Source of the DNA: CAXXHQ01 sp963665265
Lineage (GTDB): Bacteria > Planctomycetota > Planctomycetia > Pirellulales > Thermoguttaceae
NCBI GenBank assembly: GCA_963665265.2
Contig: OY762224.2
Location: 2,418,001-2,482,000 of the forward strand
Length of the DNA stretch: 64,000 nucleotides
Direction: 5' to 3'
The stretch's first letter is position 1. Each line of letters starts with the position of its first letter. The position numbers and the translations under genes were made by a program. Positions 53,471 through 62,476 of the stretch are shown here, one piece after another. The notes beneath the pieces were generated by a model. It was not told where the DNA came from and did not search any database. It was given only the letters and a program-made list of their open reading frames with translations.

Positions 53471-53500
53471 AAAGGCCTCGATCAATTGATCGAGGCCTTT
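53471..53500. terminator. 30-bp perfect palindrome, terminator of the glnK-amtB unit
   Basis: AAAGGCCTCGATCAA and its exact reverse complement, joined without a spacer, located 48 bases after the glnK stop. Arms of 15 bases form a hairpin ending in TTT. Confidence 0.75.
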
Positions 53501-53548
53501 CTGTCGGCCGTGTTTGAGAAAAAACTCGGGCGATTGGTTATTGCAGGG

Positions 53549-53887
53549 CTAAATCGCCGTTTCGCCGCTCTCGCCGGTCCGAATGCGGACGATATCGCCA
53601 AGTTCCGTTACGAAAATCTTGCCGTCGCCAACCTGGCCGGTGCGGGCGGTCTTGGCGATAGTCTCAATCACGCCGGGGGCGTCGGCGTCCGAAACGGCCA
53701 CCTCGATCTTGATCTTCGGTACGAAATCGACGGTGTACTCCGTCCCGCGATACATTTCGGTATGCCCTTTTTGGCGACCGAAACCGCGGACTTCCGTGAC
53801 GGTCATTCCCTTGATCCCTTTTTGGCTCAAGGCATCTTTCACTTCCTCCAACTTGAAGTGACGTATGAGGGCTTCAATTTTCTTCAT
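53549..53887 (-). CDS. glnK: PII signal protein GlnK/GlnB
   Basis: 112 residues from ATG 53887, with GGAG eight bases upstream. Canonical PII: T-loop GFGRQKGHTEMYRGTEYTVDFVPKIK with the modifiable Tyr, the QVGDGKIFV B-loop, and the C-terminal RIRTGESGETAI. The protein trimer senses ATP/ADP and 2-oxoglutarate and, through its T-loop, plugs the AmtB channel. amtB lies directly upstream (92 bases), so it is named as GlnK by context. A hairpin lies between the genes. Confidence 0.95.
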   Translation of the reverse strand: MKKIEALIRHFKLEEVKDALSQKGIKGMTVTEVRGFGRQKGHTEMYRGTEYTVDFVPKIKIEVAVSDADAPGVIETIAKTARTGQVGDGKIFVTELGDIVRIRTGESGETAI

Positions 53888-53930
53888 CAAAAAAACTCCG
53901 TAGAGATAAATTCGTGTTGGCAGTTAGGAG

Positions 53931-53964
53931 AATCTCATTCCCGGACGAACCCGGGAATAAGATT
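53931..53964 (-). repeat. Intercistronic hairpin between amtB and glnK
   Basis: AATCT-C-ATTCCCGG pairs with CCGGGAAT-A-AGATT around a 6-base loop, one mismatch. It may stabilise or partly terminate the amtB transcript. Confidence 0.55.
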
Positions 53965-53978
53965 CGATTATACAGGTT

Positions 53979-55652
53979 TTAGTTTCGGCCGGCGACGGTG
54001 AAATCGGGGTAACCGAGAGCGCCCACTTCTGGGCCGTCCAGACCTTCGATTTCCACTTCAGGCGAAACGCGGATCGGGAAAATCAGGTCGCTTAGTTTGA
54101 ACCAAACGTAGGCCATAATGAACCCGAAAACGATGACTGTCGCGGCGCTGCACAATTGCGCCCAGAGTTGCGAAGCGTCGCCGAAGAATAAGCCGCGGAC
54201 GCCGTCCGAGCCATATTGCTTGACGAACTCGTCGCGAACCACGCCGTTCCAGCCGGCGCCGTACTTGCCGTTGGCCAAGAGGCCGACGGAAATGACGCCC
54301 CAAATGCCGTTCACGCCGTGGACCGAAATGGCGCCCACCGGGTCGTCAATGCCCATCTTGTCCCAGAAGAATACGCTAACGACTACGATCGAACCGGCGA
54401 CGGCGCCGATCAGGACGGCCGCCCAGCTATCGACGAAGGCGCAAGGAGCGGTAATGGCGACCAGACCGGCCAGCATACCGTTGCACATCATCGACGGGTC
54501 AGGTTTCAATCCGTAGGCGTATAGGGTAAGCATCGAGGCCAAGGCTCCGACGATGCCCGCCAGCATGGTGTTCACAACGACTGTTGCACAGCGGAGGTCG
54601 GTGCCGGCTAAGGTAGAGCCGGGGTTGAAGCCGAACCAACCGAAGGCGAGGATGAACGTACCGGCGATAACCATCGGAATGTGGTGGCCGGGGATCGGTT
54701 GCGGTTTGCCGTCTTTGTATTTTCCTAAGCGAGGCCCAATAACTATGGCTCCCGCAAGTCCTATTACGCCGCCCATCGCGTGGACGACTCCGGAACCGGC
54801 GAAATCGACGGCGCCGTGGCCAAATCCCCAGTTGAGGCCGGCTTGAGCAAGGAAACCTCCGCCCCAAACCCAATTGGCGTAGAGGCAGTAGGGAAGGGCG
54901 ACCCAGAGGCCGTAAACGCAGAAATTTTTCCAGCCCCAACGCTCGGCCATGGCGCCGGTGGGAATCGTGGCCGTCGTGTCCATGAAGACCATCATAAAGA
55001 AGAACAGCGCCATGACGCTGACGTCGTCGATGCCGGCAAGGCAGAAGCCCTTTGTTCCCATGATGCCATATGCTTTTCCGGCAATCGTGAGGCTAAGCCC
55101 GGAATTGAGTACGGAAGTTCCGGGTCCGAGCGTTGAGAACCAGCCTGGAGCGACAGGGCCGTTGAACCAGTTTCCCCAGCCGAGAGCGAAACCGTAAACA
55201 TAGAAGGCGATGCAGCCAAGCGGGTAAATCAAAAAATTCATGCTCATCGTGTGTGCCGCGTTCTTTGCTCGGCAAAGACCGGTTTCAACCATGGCGAAGC
55301 CGGTTTGCATGAACATGACCAGGAAGCCCGTTACGAGGGTCCACACCATGTTAATTGAGAACAGGTTGTGGGCGACTCGGTCGTAAAGGTCAGTCAGGGA
55401 TAATTTTGAAGGAATGTCCCCCTTTCCGTCCGAGGCGGGGGCGGCGCAAATGCCGGCGTTTCCGCCAGTCGGATCTGGCCATTTCTTCGCGTCGGCGCCG
55501 GCAAAGTAGTCCGGCGTTACCGGAGCGGCGGCGGCAGCCGGAGCGGCAGCGTCAGCCGGTTTCGCGTCTTCCGCGCGAAGCGTCAGCGCGGAGGCGAAAA
55601 AAATCATTCCCATAAACACTAGTTTCGGCCATAATTTCGTTGGTTTGAGCAT
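53979..55652 (-). CDS. amtB: Ammonium transporter AmtB
   Basis: 557 residues from ATG 55652, with GAGGTG upstream. Signal peptide about 1-27, then an Ala/Pro-rich extension (about 30-80), longer than usual for Amt. Eleven or so helices carry TGFAMVETGLCRAKNAAHT, the family signature VDFAGSGVVHAMGG (twin-His His in SGVVHAMGG), FGWFGFNPGST and the second pore His in ISVHGVNGIWG. It conducts ammonium into the cytoplasm and is regulated by GlnK, encoded just downstream. A sigma-54 promoter lies 55 bases upstream, which fits nitrogen-limitation control. Confidence 0.96.
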   Translation of the reverse strand: MLKPTKLWPKLVFMGMIFFASALTLRAEDAKPADAAAPAAAAAPVTPDYFAGADAKKWPDPTGGNAGICAAPASDGKGDIPSKLSLTDLYDRVAHNLFSINMVWTLVTGFLVMFMQTGFAMVETGLCRAKNAAHTMSMNFLIYPLGCIAFYVYGFALGWGNWFNGPVAPGWFSTLGPGTSVLNSGLSLTIAGKAYGIMGTKGFCLAGIDDVSVMALFFFMMVFMDTTATIPTGAMAERWGWKNFCVYGLWVALPYCLYANWVWGGGFLAQAGLNWGFGHGAVDFAGSGVVHAMGGVIGLAGAIVIGPRLGKYKDGKPQPIPGHHIPMVIAGTFILAFGWFGFNPGSTLAGTDLRCATVVVNTMLAGIVGALASMLTLYAYGLKPDPSMMCNGMLAGLVAITAPCAFVDSWAAVLIGAVAGSIVVVSVFFWDKMGIDDPVGAISVHGVNGIWGVISVGLLANGKYGAGWNGVVRDEFVKQYGSDGVRGLFFGDASQLWAQLCSAATVIVFGFIMAYVWFKLSDLIFPIRVSPEVEIEGLDGPEVGALGYPDFTVAGRN

Positions 55653-56010
55653 GCAGGCACCTCGCTTATTAGAAAACGGAACATACAGGGTTGTGATTTG
55701 TTAGGGGCAAGAATCATGCCAAGAATGTGGAAAAGCTGGCCTCGGCTCCGTCTGTTAGGCGAAGATGAATAAAGACGAATGCGCCTAAGTGCATGCCGTG
55801 TAACGAATATTGTTCGTTCGGTCGGAAAATGTCCAACGAGACATTTTTGAAAAAAATATGTTTTGGTCACGCTTTTTTGTTGATAAGCCCTGTTTTTGTG
55901 CTTTGTGTGCGCAATAATTGCGCTTTTCGTGGTTTTTGTTTGATTGAAAAACGATAGATTCTTTGCGGTTGACGCATTTGATCTTTATGTAAGAATATAC
56001 TGACATTATT
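55653..56010. other. Divergent region between amtB and the agmatinase-family gene
   Basis: About 360 AT-rich bases without a gene. It contains the amtB sigma-54 promoter. For the plus-strand gene, TATACT (55996-56001) lies nine bases before the start, but a proper -35 is not clear. Confidence 0.6.
55707..55722 (-). promoter_or_regulatory. Sigma-54 promoter of amtB
   Basis: On the minus strand TTGGCATGATTCTTGC has GG-N10-GC and close similarity to TGGCACG-N4-TTGC. The start would be near 55695, giving a leader of about 43 bases. Confidence 0.75.
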
Positions 56011-56922
56011 ATGACAGCCAGAACTATTGATCCAACGCAGTTTTTGGGGATCCCATCGCATGGAAAAGATGGGGCCGAGGCTCTACTTCTGCCCGTTCCT
56101 TTTGAGAAAACGGTCTCATACGGAACTGGTACGCATGGGGGGCCGCACGCCATTTTCGACGCCTCCCTCCAAATTGAGCTGTTCGACGACGAAACCCTGC
56201 TCGATTTTGAACGCGACATTAAATTGCATGCCCTTCCTCCTGTCGTTCAGAATCCCGACTTTTCGGCCGAGGAATACCTCGCCTATCTTCAGGAAGAAGT
56301 GAAACGCCTTCGTGGAAATTTCATTCTCGGTTTGGGCGGAGAGCATCTCATGACCTACGGTATGGTCATGGGCATAACAGAGAACCCGGACGAGTTAACT
56401 CTCGTGCATATCGACGCTCATGCCGATTGCGCCGATCGTCTCAACGGCGTTTATTGGTCGCACGGAACCGTGATGAGGCGGCTTTGGGAGAAAGGTTGCC
56501 GATTCGTCCAGGTCGGCATCCGCAGTCTATGCCGATCAGAGTATGAGTTGGTTTCGAGTGACTCGCGTTTCTCGACCTATTTCGCGCATCAGCTTCCCGA
56601 TCGTTGGAACGAAGCCATCGAGGAGATTCGCAACTTGAAGGGGAAGGTCTTTTTGACTTTCGACGTGGACGGGCTAGATCCCGGCATTATACCGAGCACG
56701 GGCACGCCTCAGCCGGAAGGACTCAATTGGCGACAAGCGATGGAGCTCATAAAAGCCGTCGCGTTCAACAAGCAGATCGATTGGATTGGCGGCGATGTGG
56801 TCGAATTCGTGCCTTCGCCGAATCCTCCGGGATGCGATATCATCGCCGCGAAGCTCGTCTATAAGATTCTCGCTTGGCGCCATCGGGGGCTCGAGCAGCG
56901 CGGAGAGACGATCCTCGCTTGA
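56011..56922 (+). CDS. speB: Agmatinase/arginase-family ureohydrolase
   Basis: 303 residues. The binuclear Mn motifs are all visible: GGEH (about 108-111), HIDAHADCADRL, SHGT, FDVDGLDP and the Glu in GGDVVEFVP. These residues coordinate the two metals in arginase and agmatinase. The short N-terminus and the GPHAIFDAS segment favour agmatinase (agmatine to putrescine and urea) over arginase, but substrate is not certain. No Shine-Dalgarno sequence is seen. Its position next to amtB-glnK suggests a role in nitrogen supply. Confidence 0.9.
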   Translation: MTARTIDPTQFLGIPSHGKDGAEALLLPVPFEKTVSYGTGTHGGPHAIFDASLQIELFDDETLLDFERDIKLHALPPVVQNPDFSAEEYLAYLQEEVKRLRGNFILGLGGEHLMTYGMVMGITENPDELTLVHIDAHADCADRLNGVYWSHGTVMRRLWEKGCRFVQVGIRSLCRSEYELVSSDSRFSTYFAHQLPDRWNEAIEEIRNLKGKVFLTFDVDGLDPGIIPSTGTPQPEGLNWRQAMELIKAVAFNKQIDWIGGDVVEFVPSPNPPGCDIIAAKLVYKILAWRHRGLEQRGETILA

Positions 56923-56944
56923 TCCTTAAAGTTAGAGACGCCGT

Positions 56945-59569
56945 TTACGGCTGGGCCGGGAAGCGATAATTCATGATCCGTGGTCCGTTCAATTCTTCCG
57001 CCCTCAACCAGAGCGTTTTTCCCAGCAACTCGCGTCCCTCGGGAATTCGATATATCTTCACGTCGTTGCCTCGTCCGACGTTAAGTATATCGAATTTGAT
57101 TCGTTTTCTGTCGGGAGCGAATAGTTCGCAACGGAAACTTACGATTTTTTTCGTTTCGTTCACGAAGCGTTGTTCAATTTCCAATTCGCCGCGGTCGTTT
57201 AAGTGCGTCTGAAGTTCGAAATATACGTCGCCCAATCCGACGTCAATGTGGCGATATACGCTAAATTGATAACGTTCGCCGGCCAAAACGTTGAAATCGA
57301 TGCGCACCTCTTGTCGTCCGCTGCTGGCCGTGAACGGAAGCGTTAGTTTAATCGGTTGCTTCCACTCCTCGTTGGCCGACGTTCGGAAGGAAAACTCCGC
57401 AGGATTAATTTGCCAACCCTTGGCCAGTTCAAACGAGACCTTTCCCGAGGCTCCTTGCGGGAAGGAGTTTTGGAACGAGATCGAGTTTTCGTGCGGTACG
57501 CCGAAAATGCTGGGCATTTGCGTCTTCTCGAATTGCACGCTCATCGATAACTCGGTAATGTCCTGATTCAAGCCGGTGACGAAAGTAGGCGTTCGGCCGA
57601 CATGGATGATTTGTCCGTCTTGATTGTCGTCCTCGCTCAAGGGGCGACCCCAAAGGTCAATCTGCTTAATCTTTTTGCCGAGATAGAGCGTTTCATCGAC
57701 TGAAGCCTCGTTCCACACGACCATCACGGCGTCGCGATCCCGAGAAAACACCAGATTCTTGCTTCCGTTCGGCAACGCCAAACAACCGAGATACTTTGCG
57801 CCGGAAAGTTCAGTCGCCGCGGTTCGCCAGGGAAGAAGCAACTCGTCAGGCGTTCCGTCCTCGTTCAGCAACCCGTGGTCGAGATCGAACGGATCGGTGC
57901 AAAAAACCGCGTCGGCGCCGTGCATCTTCGCTGCGATCATCCGCCGTACTAAGTCCTCGGCGCGAGTGCGAAGATCGTATTCTTTTTTCGAGAGGGGTTG
58001 AAGCACGACCCAGCGTCGCATTGGAGCGCCTTCGGTGGCGTCCAAATAGAGGCCAAGTTCGTTCGCCGTTAGCGGCGGACCTGCCGTCAAAGCCAAAAAC
58101 TGATAGGGAAGCAACGCCGAGCCCGCCTCGGAGGGGAAGTACTCCAACCAATTCCAAGCGATGCCCAAGCGAACGTCCTCAATCGCTTTGCTTAGCGTTT
58201 CGCGGACTTTCGTTAAGAGGGAAATAGCCTGCGACGAATTGCAAAAACTTTCGTCTTCGTCCGAGCCTAGTTGCCACCAACGAATTTGATTGGCCAAACG
58301 AACGAGGATCGGTTCAAGCGTGGGATACCAGACTTCCGCGGCTGGTGCGAACGTCTCGGCGGCGGTGAGTTTATCGCCCTGGCCGTAGCGACGTCTCAAT
58401 GCCTCAGGAGGATTGAAAAGCATCCCGGCCGTTTCAATTCCCTGGTAGTTCAATCGCTCGATGAATTCGGAGAGGCGTTCCAGCGAATCGCCGTCGTTTT
58501 GTTCGTCAACCCACACAGGATATTTGATCCAACTCACGCCGACTTGACTAAGTACGGCGGGGAGCGCGCTCATGGGAATCGGATGCGCCCCTTGAGGAAG
58601 GCTCCAACCGAACGTTCCGCCCGACGACGATCCGGAAGTCGCCTTTCGCTGCTCGATCGCCGCGATCGTGAATTCTCGGGTGCAAATTCTCTTGTCTTTA
58701 CGCACGATCTCCGCGCGAACCCGATAGAAACCAGGCCTGGAAATCGGCGGACGCCATTTGCCGAAATAGACGACCCCTTCGGGATCGTTTTCCGATAAAG
58801 TTATTTCCGTCTCTTCTTGTTGAGGCGACAATGACACCGCCTCCGATGAAAGACGCTTGTTCTCCACGTCGTACAACTCAAAGGTGACGACGGGATTGCG
58901 TTCTTGAAAGCCGGAGCCGAAACAGGTTAGCTCGGGCTTTTCCGGCAACGTGACGATGTTAAACGATTGGTTGCTTTTCAGCCCCAGCCGAGGCAATCGC
59001 CCCAGCCAAACGTCGCTAAACAAAACCTTCGCCTTGAGGTCTTCGCCCTCACGCGGCTCAACATGCAAGCCGATCACCACGAATCGCGTCTCCTGGGTCG
59101 GCGAAATTACCGGGCCAAGCCGAACCAGAGTCCAGCCCTTCGTGTTTTTGACTTCTCCGCCGTTAACCGTCCGAATGCGTTGTTTGTCGCCGTCTAAAAA
59201 CGTCAGCGATATGAATGCCCGATCGTGCTCCAAATTCTCCGCGTTTACATAGCTTTCAAGTTGATAGCTGTAGAGTGGTCCGATCGCGATCGGCTCGCTG
59301 AAAGCGACCGCCGCGCCGCCGTCCATGTCGAACCGCAGGCTAAATTTCGAAGTCGGCGATTGCTCTTCGACGATATGGATTTTGACGTAGTTCGGATAGC
59401 CTTGGCCTCGCTGGCGAGTCCAATTGTCGGGCCAGCTATCGTAGTTGACGTCGCTCTTAGCGTCGAATAAGCAACGATACGCCTCTTTCGCCTCCGGATA
59501 GCGCTCTTGCGCGGCGGAAGCGGTGAGGGCGGCGATCGATAGTAGCAGGGGGCAAACGAACGACATCAA
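56945..59569 (-). CDS. Large secreted protein, glycosidase-like
   Basis: 874 residues, signal peptide about 1-19. N-terminal beta-sandwich (about 35-175, with FSLRFDMDGG and YSYQLESYVNAEN) resembles a carbohydrate-binding module. The central part (about 320-610) has TIM-barrel-like features: SQVGVSWIKYPVWVDE, RWWQLGSDEDESF, LGIAWNWLEYFPSE and MHGADAVFCTDPFD, with acidic residues where clan-A glycosidases carry theirs. The C-terminal about 200 residues are beta-rich. I do not recognise the family. It could be a glycoside hydrolase on an unknown polymer; the barrel assignment is an inference. Confidence 0.8.
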   Translation of the reverse strand: MMSFVCPLLLSIAALTASAAQERYPEAKEAYRCLFDAKSDVNYDSWPDNWTRQRGQGYPNYVKIHIVEEQSPTSKFSLRFDMDGGAAVAFSEPIAIGPLYSYQLESYVNAENLEHDRAFISLTFLDGDKQRIRTVNGGEVKNTKGWTLVRLGPVISPTQETRFVVIGLHVEPREGEDLKAKVLFSDVWLGRLPRLGLKSNQSFNIVTLPEKPELTCFGSGFQERNPVVTFELYDVENKRLSSEAVSLSPQQEETEITLSENDPEGVVYFGKWRPPISRPGFYRVRAEIVRKDKRICTREFTIAAIEQRKATSGSSSGGTFGWSLPQGAHPIPMSALPAVLSQVGVSWIKYPVWVDEQNDGDSLERLSEFIERLNYQGIETAGMLFNPPEALRRRYGQGDKLTAAETFAPAAEVWYPTLEPILVRLANQIRWWQLGSDEDESFCNSSQAISLLTKVRETLSKAIEDVRLGIAWNWLEYFPSEAGSALLPYQFLALTAGPPLTANELGLYLDATEGAPMRRWVVLQPLSKKEYDLRTRAEDLVRRMIAAKMHGADAVFCTDPFDLDHGLLNEDGTPDELLLPWRTAATELSGAKYLGCLALPNGSKNLVFSRDRDAVMVVWNEASVDETLYLGKKIKQIDLWGRPLSEDDNQDGQIIHVGRTPTFVTGLNQDITELSMSVQFEKTQMPSIFGVPHENSISFQNSFPQGASGKVSFELAKGWQINPAEFSFRTSANEEWKQPIKLTLPFTASSGRQEVRIDFNVLAGERYQFSVYRHIDVGLGDVYFELQTHLNDRGELEIEQRFVNETKKIVSFRCELFAPDRKRIKFDILNVGRGNDVKIYRIPEGRELLGKTLWLRAEELNGPRIMNYRFPAQP

Positions 59570-59656
59570 ATTTCCGCGATCAATTACGTTGTTGTTTTTT
59601 GTGTATGGGCTTTTTCGGCTGAGCGCCGATGAGGCGACGATCCAGTGAGTCGCCGG

Positions 59657-60763
59657 TTACTGAGTCTTAGGCGAAGTAGCCGTTTCGCCGGCTAGCTCCT
59701 CCCATATCTTTCGTTGTTCTTCCGTCATCAGCCCTTTGGCTTGATTTCGCGCCGTCTCTAATATATGTTGTTCCACTTTCTGCGACGTTTCGCGATCGGT
59801 CGATCCCAATTGCTCTTGGAGGGAACGAACCGCATCGCTCGAAACATCGATGATTTCTTTTATGCGGCGGACTTGGTCTTCCGTTAACTTTAACGCCTCG
59901 GCGACGTCCGGCATCGCGAAAGCCGATGCGCCGGGCAGCTTCCGTAAGGTCGATCGCATCTCTTTCAAGCTTCGATTCGTCGTCAACTCCGCCTGCTTCA
60001 AGGCGCCGTCGATTTTCTTCAATACGGGTGGATTGTTTGGCGTTTCGGCGACGTTTTCCTGCTTCGCTTTTTCGGCGGAATGGGATTTGAGCGAGGAGAG
60101 CGGTGAGACGGCGTTCGACTCTTCATGCTGTTGAAACAGCGAGGACTGCTTGCCCTTGCCGGTTCGCGGGGTCCCCGTCGCCCCTCCGTCGTCGCCGGCC
60201 AACGACGATACCCCCGGGCCGAATTGAATTAATAAAAACATCGGGACAATGACTGCGCATACCACCAAAAAGGCCCCGAAAAATAACGTCGCCGACGTGG
60301 TCGGCACGAACCACTTCAGGCGGTCGGCGCAGATTTCCCAATCGATGACCGAAGGTTTTATGTCAGGATTAAACGCGTCGCCGATTCTTTTGATTCCGAT
60401 CAAATACGCCTTAATCGGCTCTTGCGGTTGCGACGGAGCCTCTTCGGTTTCATTGCACGAATCGTTCGTTTCTTGTTGCGGCTCCGCTTCGCTTTCCAGA
60501 TCGATAGGCATCACCCGAACTACTTCGACTTGGTGCCAGTCATCTCCGACTCGGGCTAAACCTTTGGCGCCCGACTCGAATTTCGGTTCGGTTTCGGTCG
60601 CCAGGGCGAAGCCGCCTGAAGATTCGTCCAGAACGCGGACTGCGAGTTTTTGCGGACCTATGCGCAGCTCGCCTTCCTGACGCCAGTCCGGTACAGGACA
60701 GCGAAAGCTTTGGCGCTGGTTCGTTTGCGGTCGGTCGATGGGAGCCGATTCCAGATCCGGCAT
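59657..60763 (-). CDS. Membrane protein with PilZ-like c-di-GMP motif and LTxxQ-like C-terminus
   Basis: 368 residues from ATG 60763, with GGAAG seven bases upstream. The N-terminal domain (about 15-135) has RQSFR (17-21, RxxxR) and DESSGG (46-51, DxSxxG), the c-di-GMP-binding pattern of PilZ domains. A membrane helix is at about 158-182 (FFGAFLVVCAVIVPMFLLI). Beyond it, a low-complexity stretch is followed by helices with LKLTEDQVRRIKEI and LMTEEQRKIWEELAG, which resemble the LTxxQ/Spy-type periplasmic repeats common in planctomycetes. The topology suggests that a cytoplasmic nucleotide signal is linked to an envelope domain. Assignment by motif only. Confidence 0.82.
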   Translation of the reverse strand: MPDLESAPIDRPQTNQRQSFRCPVPDWRQEGELRIGPQKLAVRVLDESSGGFALATETEPKFESGAKGLARVGDDWHQVEVVRVMPIDLESEAEPQQETNDSCNETEEAPSQPQEPIKAYLIGIKRIGDAFNPDIKPSVIDWEICADRLKWFVPTTSATLFFGAFLVVCAVIVPMFLLIQFGPGVSSLAGDDGGATGTPRTGKGKQSSLFQQHEESNAVSPLSSLKSHSAEKAKQENVAETPNNPPVLKKIDGALKQAELTTNRSLKEMRSTLRKLPGASAFAMPDVAEALKLTEDQVRRIKEIIDVSSDAVRSLQEQLGSTDRETSQKVEQHILETARNQAKGLMTEEQRKIWEELAGETATSPKTQ

Positions 60764-60986
60764 GACATTTCTTCCGAAATATGGGGAAGCGCTTCGACGA
60801 GGGCGCAGCCGCCTCGTCATTATTTGGTATGATTACTCCTTGTTAGATCATACGTTACCGATTGCGCCGTTAGAGGTTAGAGGCTTCGCCGATGCGGAAT
60901 TCCCCCGTCGCCGACCAGGAGTTTTCGTCGCGAACCGCCTTTCAAACCGTTTCAATCGTCATAATCGCGCAGGTTTGCATTTTCCC

Positions 60987-62405
60987 ATGTTTTCTTCCTC
61001 GGTGTGCAGCGCCATCCCGCAGTCCCGACGTCACGCTTGGCTCCGGCGTTTGATCTTGGCTTTCATCGCCGCCGTGGTCCTCGAAACGTGGTTCGTGGCA
61101 GGGGGTTTTCCGTCTGTGCGAATCGAGGGAGGCTCAATGGCTCCGCAGCTCTTGGGGCGACATGCCAAACTCCGTTGCAGGGAATGCGGGGCGCCCTTCG
61201 TTTGCGATGCCGAGCTTGCAAACAGTTTTCCTCGCGTCGTCTGCCCGAATTGCGGATACGCTGATCGATCGATCGATTCGCCTGCCATTGCCGCGGGAGA
61301 TCTCATTCTCGTCGATCGAACGACCTTTGCGTTGCGGTCGCCGAAACGCTGGGAGGTCATCGCTTTCCGACCGGATGATCGCGCCGAACAGCTTTTTATC
61401 AAACGTGCGGTCGGTCTCCCTGGCGAAACGGTTTCCCTGCGCGATGGCGACGTCTATATCGACGGTCGCGTCCAACGTAAAGAACTTCCCGTTCAAAAGG
61501 CCGTCGCCACGCTTGTCTACGATGCCGATCATTCTCTTGCCGAGGCGTCCGGCGCGGCCGAGTTGCATACGTCGCGATGGATTGCGACGAAAGCTGGAGA
61601 AATGTCAAATAACTATGCAAATTCCGACGTCTTAGACATGAATTGGTTAGAGTTCCGACACGGTCTCGCCTATTCCAGTAATGCCTCGGGAGCCGAAAAA
61701 GCGGTTTGGAAAGAAGCTCCTATCGAAGACCTCTCCAGCTACTACCCGCAGGTTCCGAGACGCGAGGAAAACGTCCATGCCGTCGATGATCTGATGCTGA
61801 CCTTTCGGTGCGAACGCCTTCGGCCCAACGAGAAAATTGTGGTTTTGGCGAAAAGGCGAAACCGGGTTTTCATGTTGTCCGCGAGTCCGGTACCCGAGAT
61901 TCCTGCCGATCTGCAGGTTCAGATTAGCGAAAATGGGCAGGTTATATTCAAGTCCCGTCTGGAAAATGCGTCCGACGAGGGCGATTGGACCATTTCGCTG
62001 TTCGACCGCCAATTGCTGTGCGCGATCAAAGACCGCCCTTTTTTCGTAAAGCAGATAGACGACGACTCGTCGACCGCTCCCGTTGCGCTCCGACCGTTTG
62101 CCGTCGGTTTTCGAGGGAGCGAGTCGCCGTTTCGGCTAGTTCGGGTTTGGCGAGACGTCTACTATGGTCCGCCGGTGGGAATGACCGAGTTACCTGAACG
62201 ACGACTCGCCGATGATGAGTTTTACGTTTTGGGAGATAACAGCCCGGTTTCCGAGGACAGTCGAATTTGGCAAACCCCGGGGCAGGTGGTTTACAAGCAT
62301 TTACTTGGAAAGCCTTTATGTATATTATGGCCGTTTCGCGGGAGGGGGGGCGGCCTAAGCCGTTTTCCGGTTCCCGACTTCGACCGTTTGGGTTATATTC
62401 GCTAA
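60987..62405 (+). CDS. lepB: Signal peptidase I with zinc-ribbon and inserted beta domain, copy 1
   Basis: 472 residues from ATG 60987; the frame reaches back to 60738 but the protein-like part starts at 60987. A membrane helix (about 20-38) precedes catalytic Ser50 in GGSMAPQLLGRH; the general base Lys139 is in FIKRAVGLPGE. Between them a zinc ribbon is inserted: Cys64/Cys67 and Cys86/Cys89. A long beta-rich insertion (about 265-410, with FDRQLLCAIKD and RVWRDVYYGPP) lies before the last box, GDNSPVSEDSR. The enzyme removes signal peptides at the outer face of the membrane. Usual LepB is 190-330 residues, so this is much longer. It is directly followed by a second copy. Confidence 0.93.
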   Translation: MFSSSVCSAIPQSRRHAWLRRLILAFIAAVVLETWFVAGGFPSVRIEGGSMAPQLLGRHAKLRCRECGAPFVCDAELANSFPRVVCPNCGYADRSIDSPAIAAGDLILVDRTTFALRSPKRWEVIAFRPDDRAEQLFIKRAVGLPGETVSLRDGDVYIDGRVQRKELPVQKAVATLVYDADHSLAEASGAAELHTSRWIATKAGEMSNNYANSDVLDMNWLEFRHGLAYSSNASGAEKAVWKEAPIEDLSSYYPQVPRREENVHAVDDLMLTFRCERLRPNEKIVVLAKRRNRVFMLSASPVPEIPADLQVQISENGQVIFKSRLENASDEGDWTISLFDRQLLCAIKDRPFFVKQIDDDSSTAPVALRPFAVGFRGSESPFRLVRVWRDVYYGPPVGMTELPERRLADDEFYVLGDNSPVSEDSRIWQTPGQVVYKHLLGKPLCILWPFRGRGGGLSRFPVPDFDRLGYIR

Positions 62406-62476
62406 GTCTTTCCGAGCGGGATGCCCTCCGGACGTCATTGTTCTTACCTTATTTTGTCAATCAATTTTGCTAATCC

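Larger units (their letters stand above)
52786..53548. other. Long leader and intergenic region upstream of DUF1559
   Basis: From the predicted promoter (53194-53223) to ATG 52785 there are about 400 bases of leader, with no supportable gene; the rest carries the glnK terminator (53471-53500). A 9-G tract (53290-53298) is followed by GGCTCCTGGAGCC. Confidence 0.55.

Noticed and set aside
53384..54001. Plus-strand frame over the glnK gene
   Set aside because: It lies opposite the clear PII coding sequence and has no family features.
55967..56010. Leaderless promoter for the agmatinase-family gene
   Set aside because: TATACT is near the start, but the only TTGACG lies 21 bases upstream of it, so the spacing is poor.
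60738..60986. N-terminal extension of signal peptidase copy 1
   Set aside because: The extra 83 residues are Arg-rich and not like LepB; ATG 60987 precedes the membrane helix.
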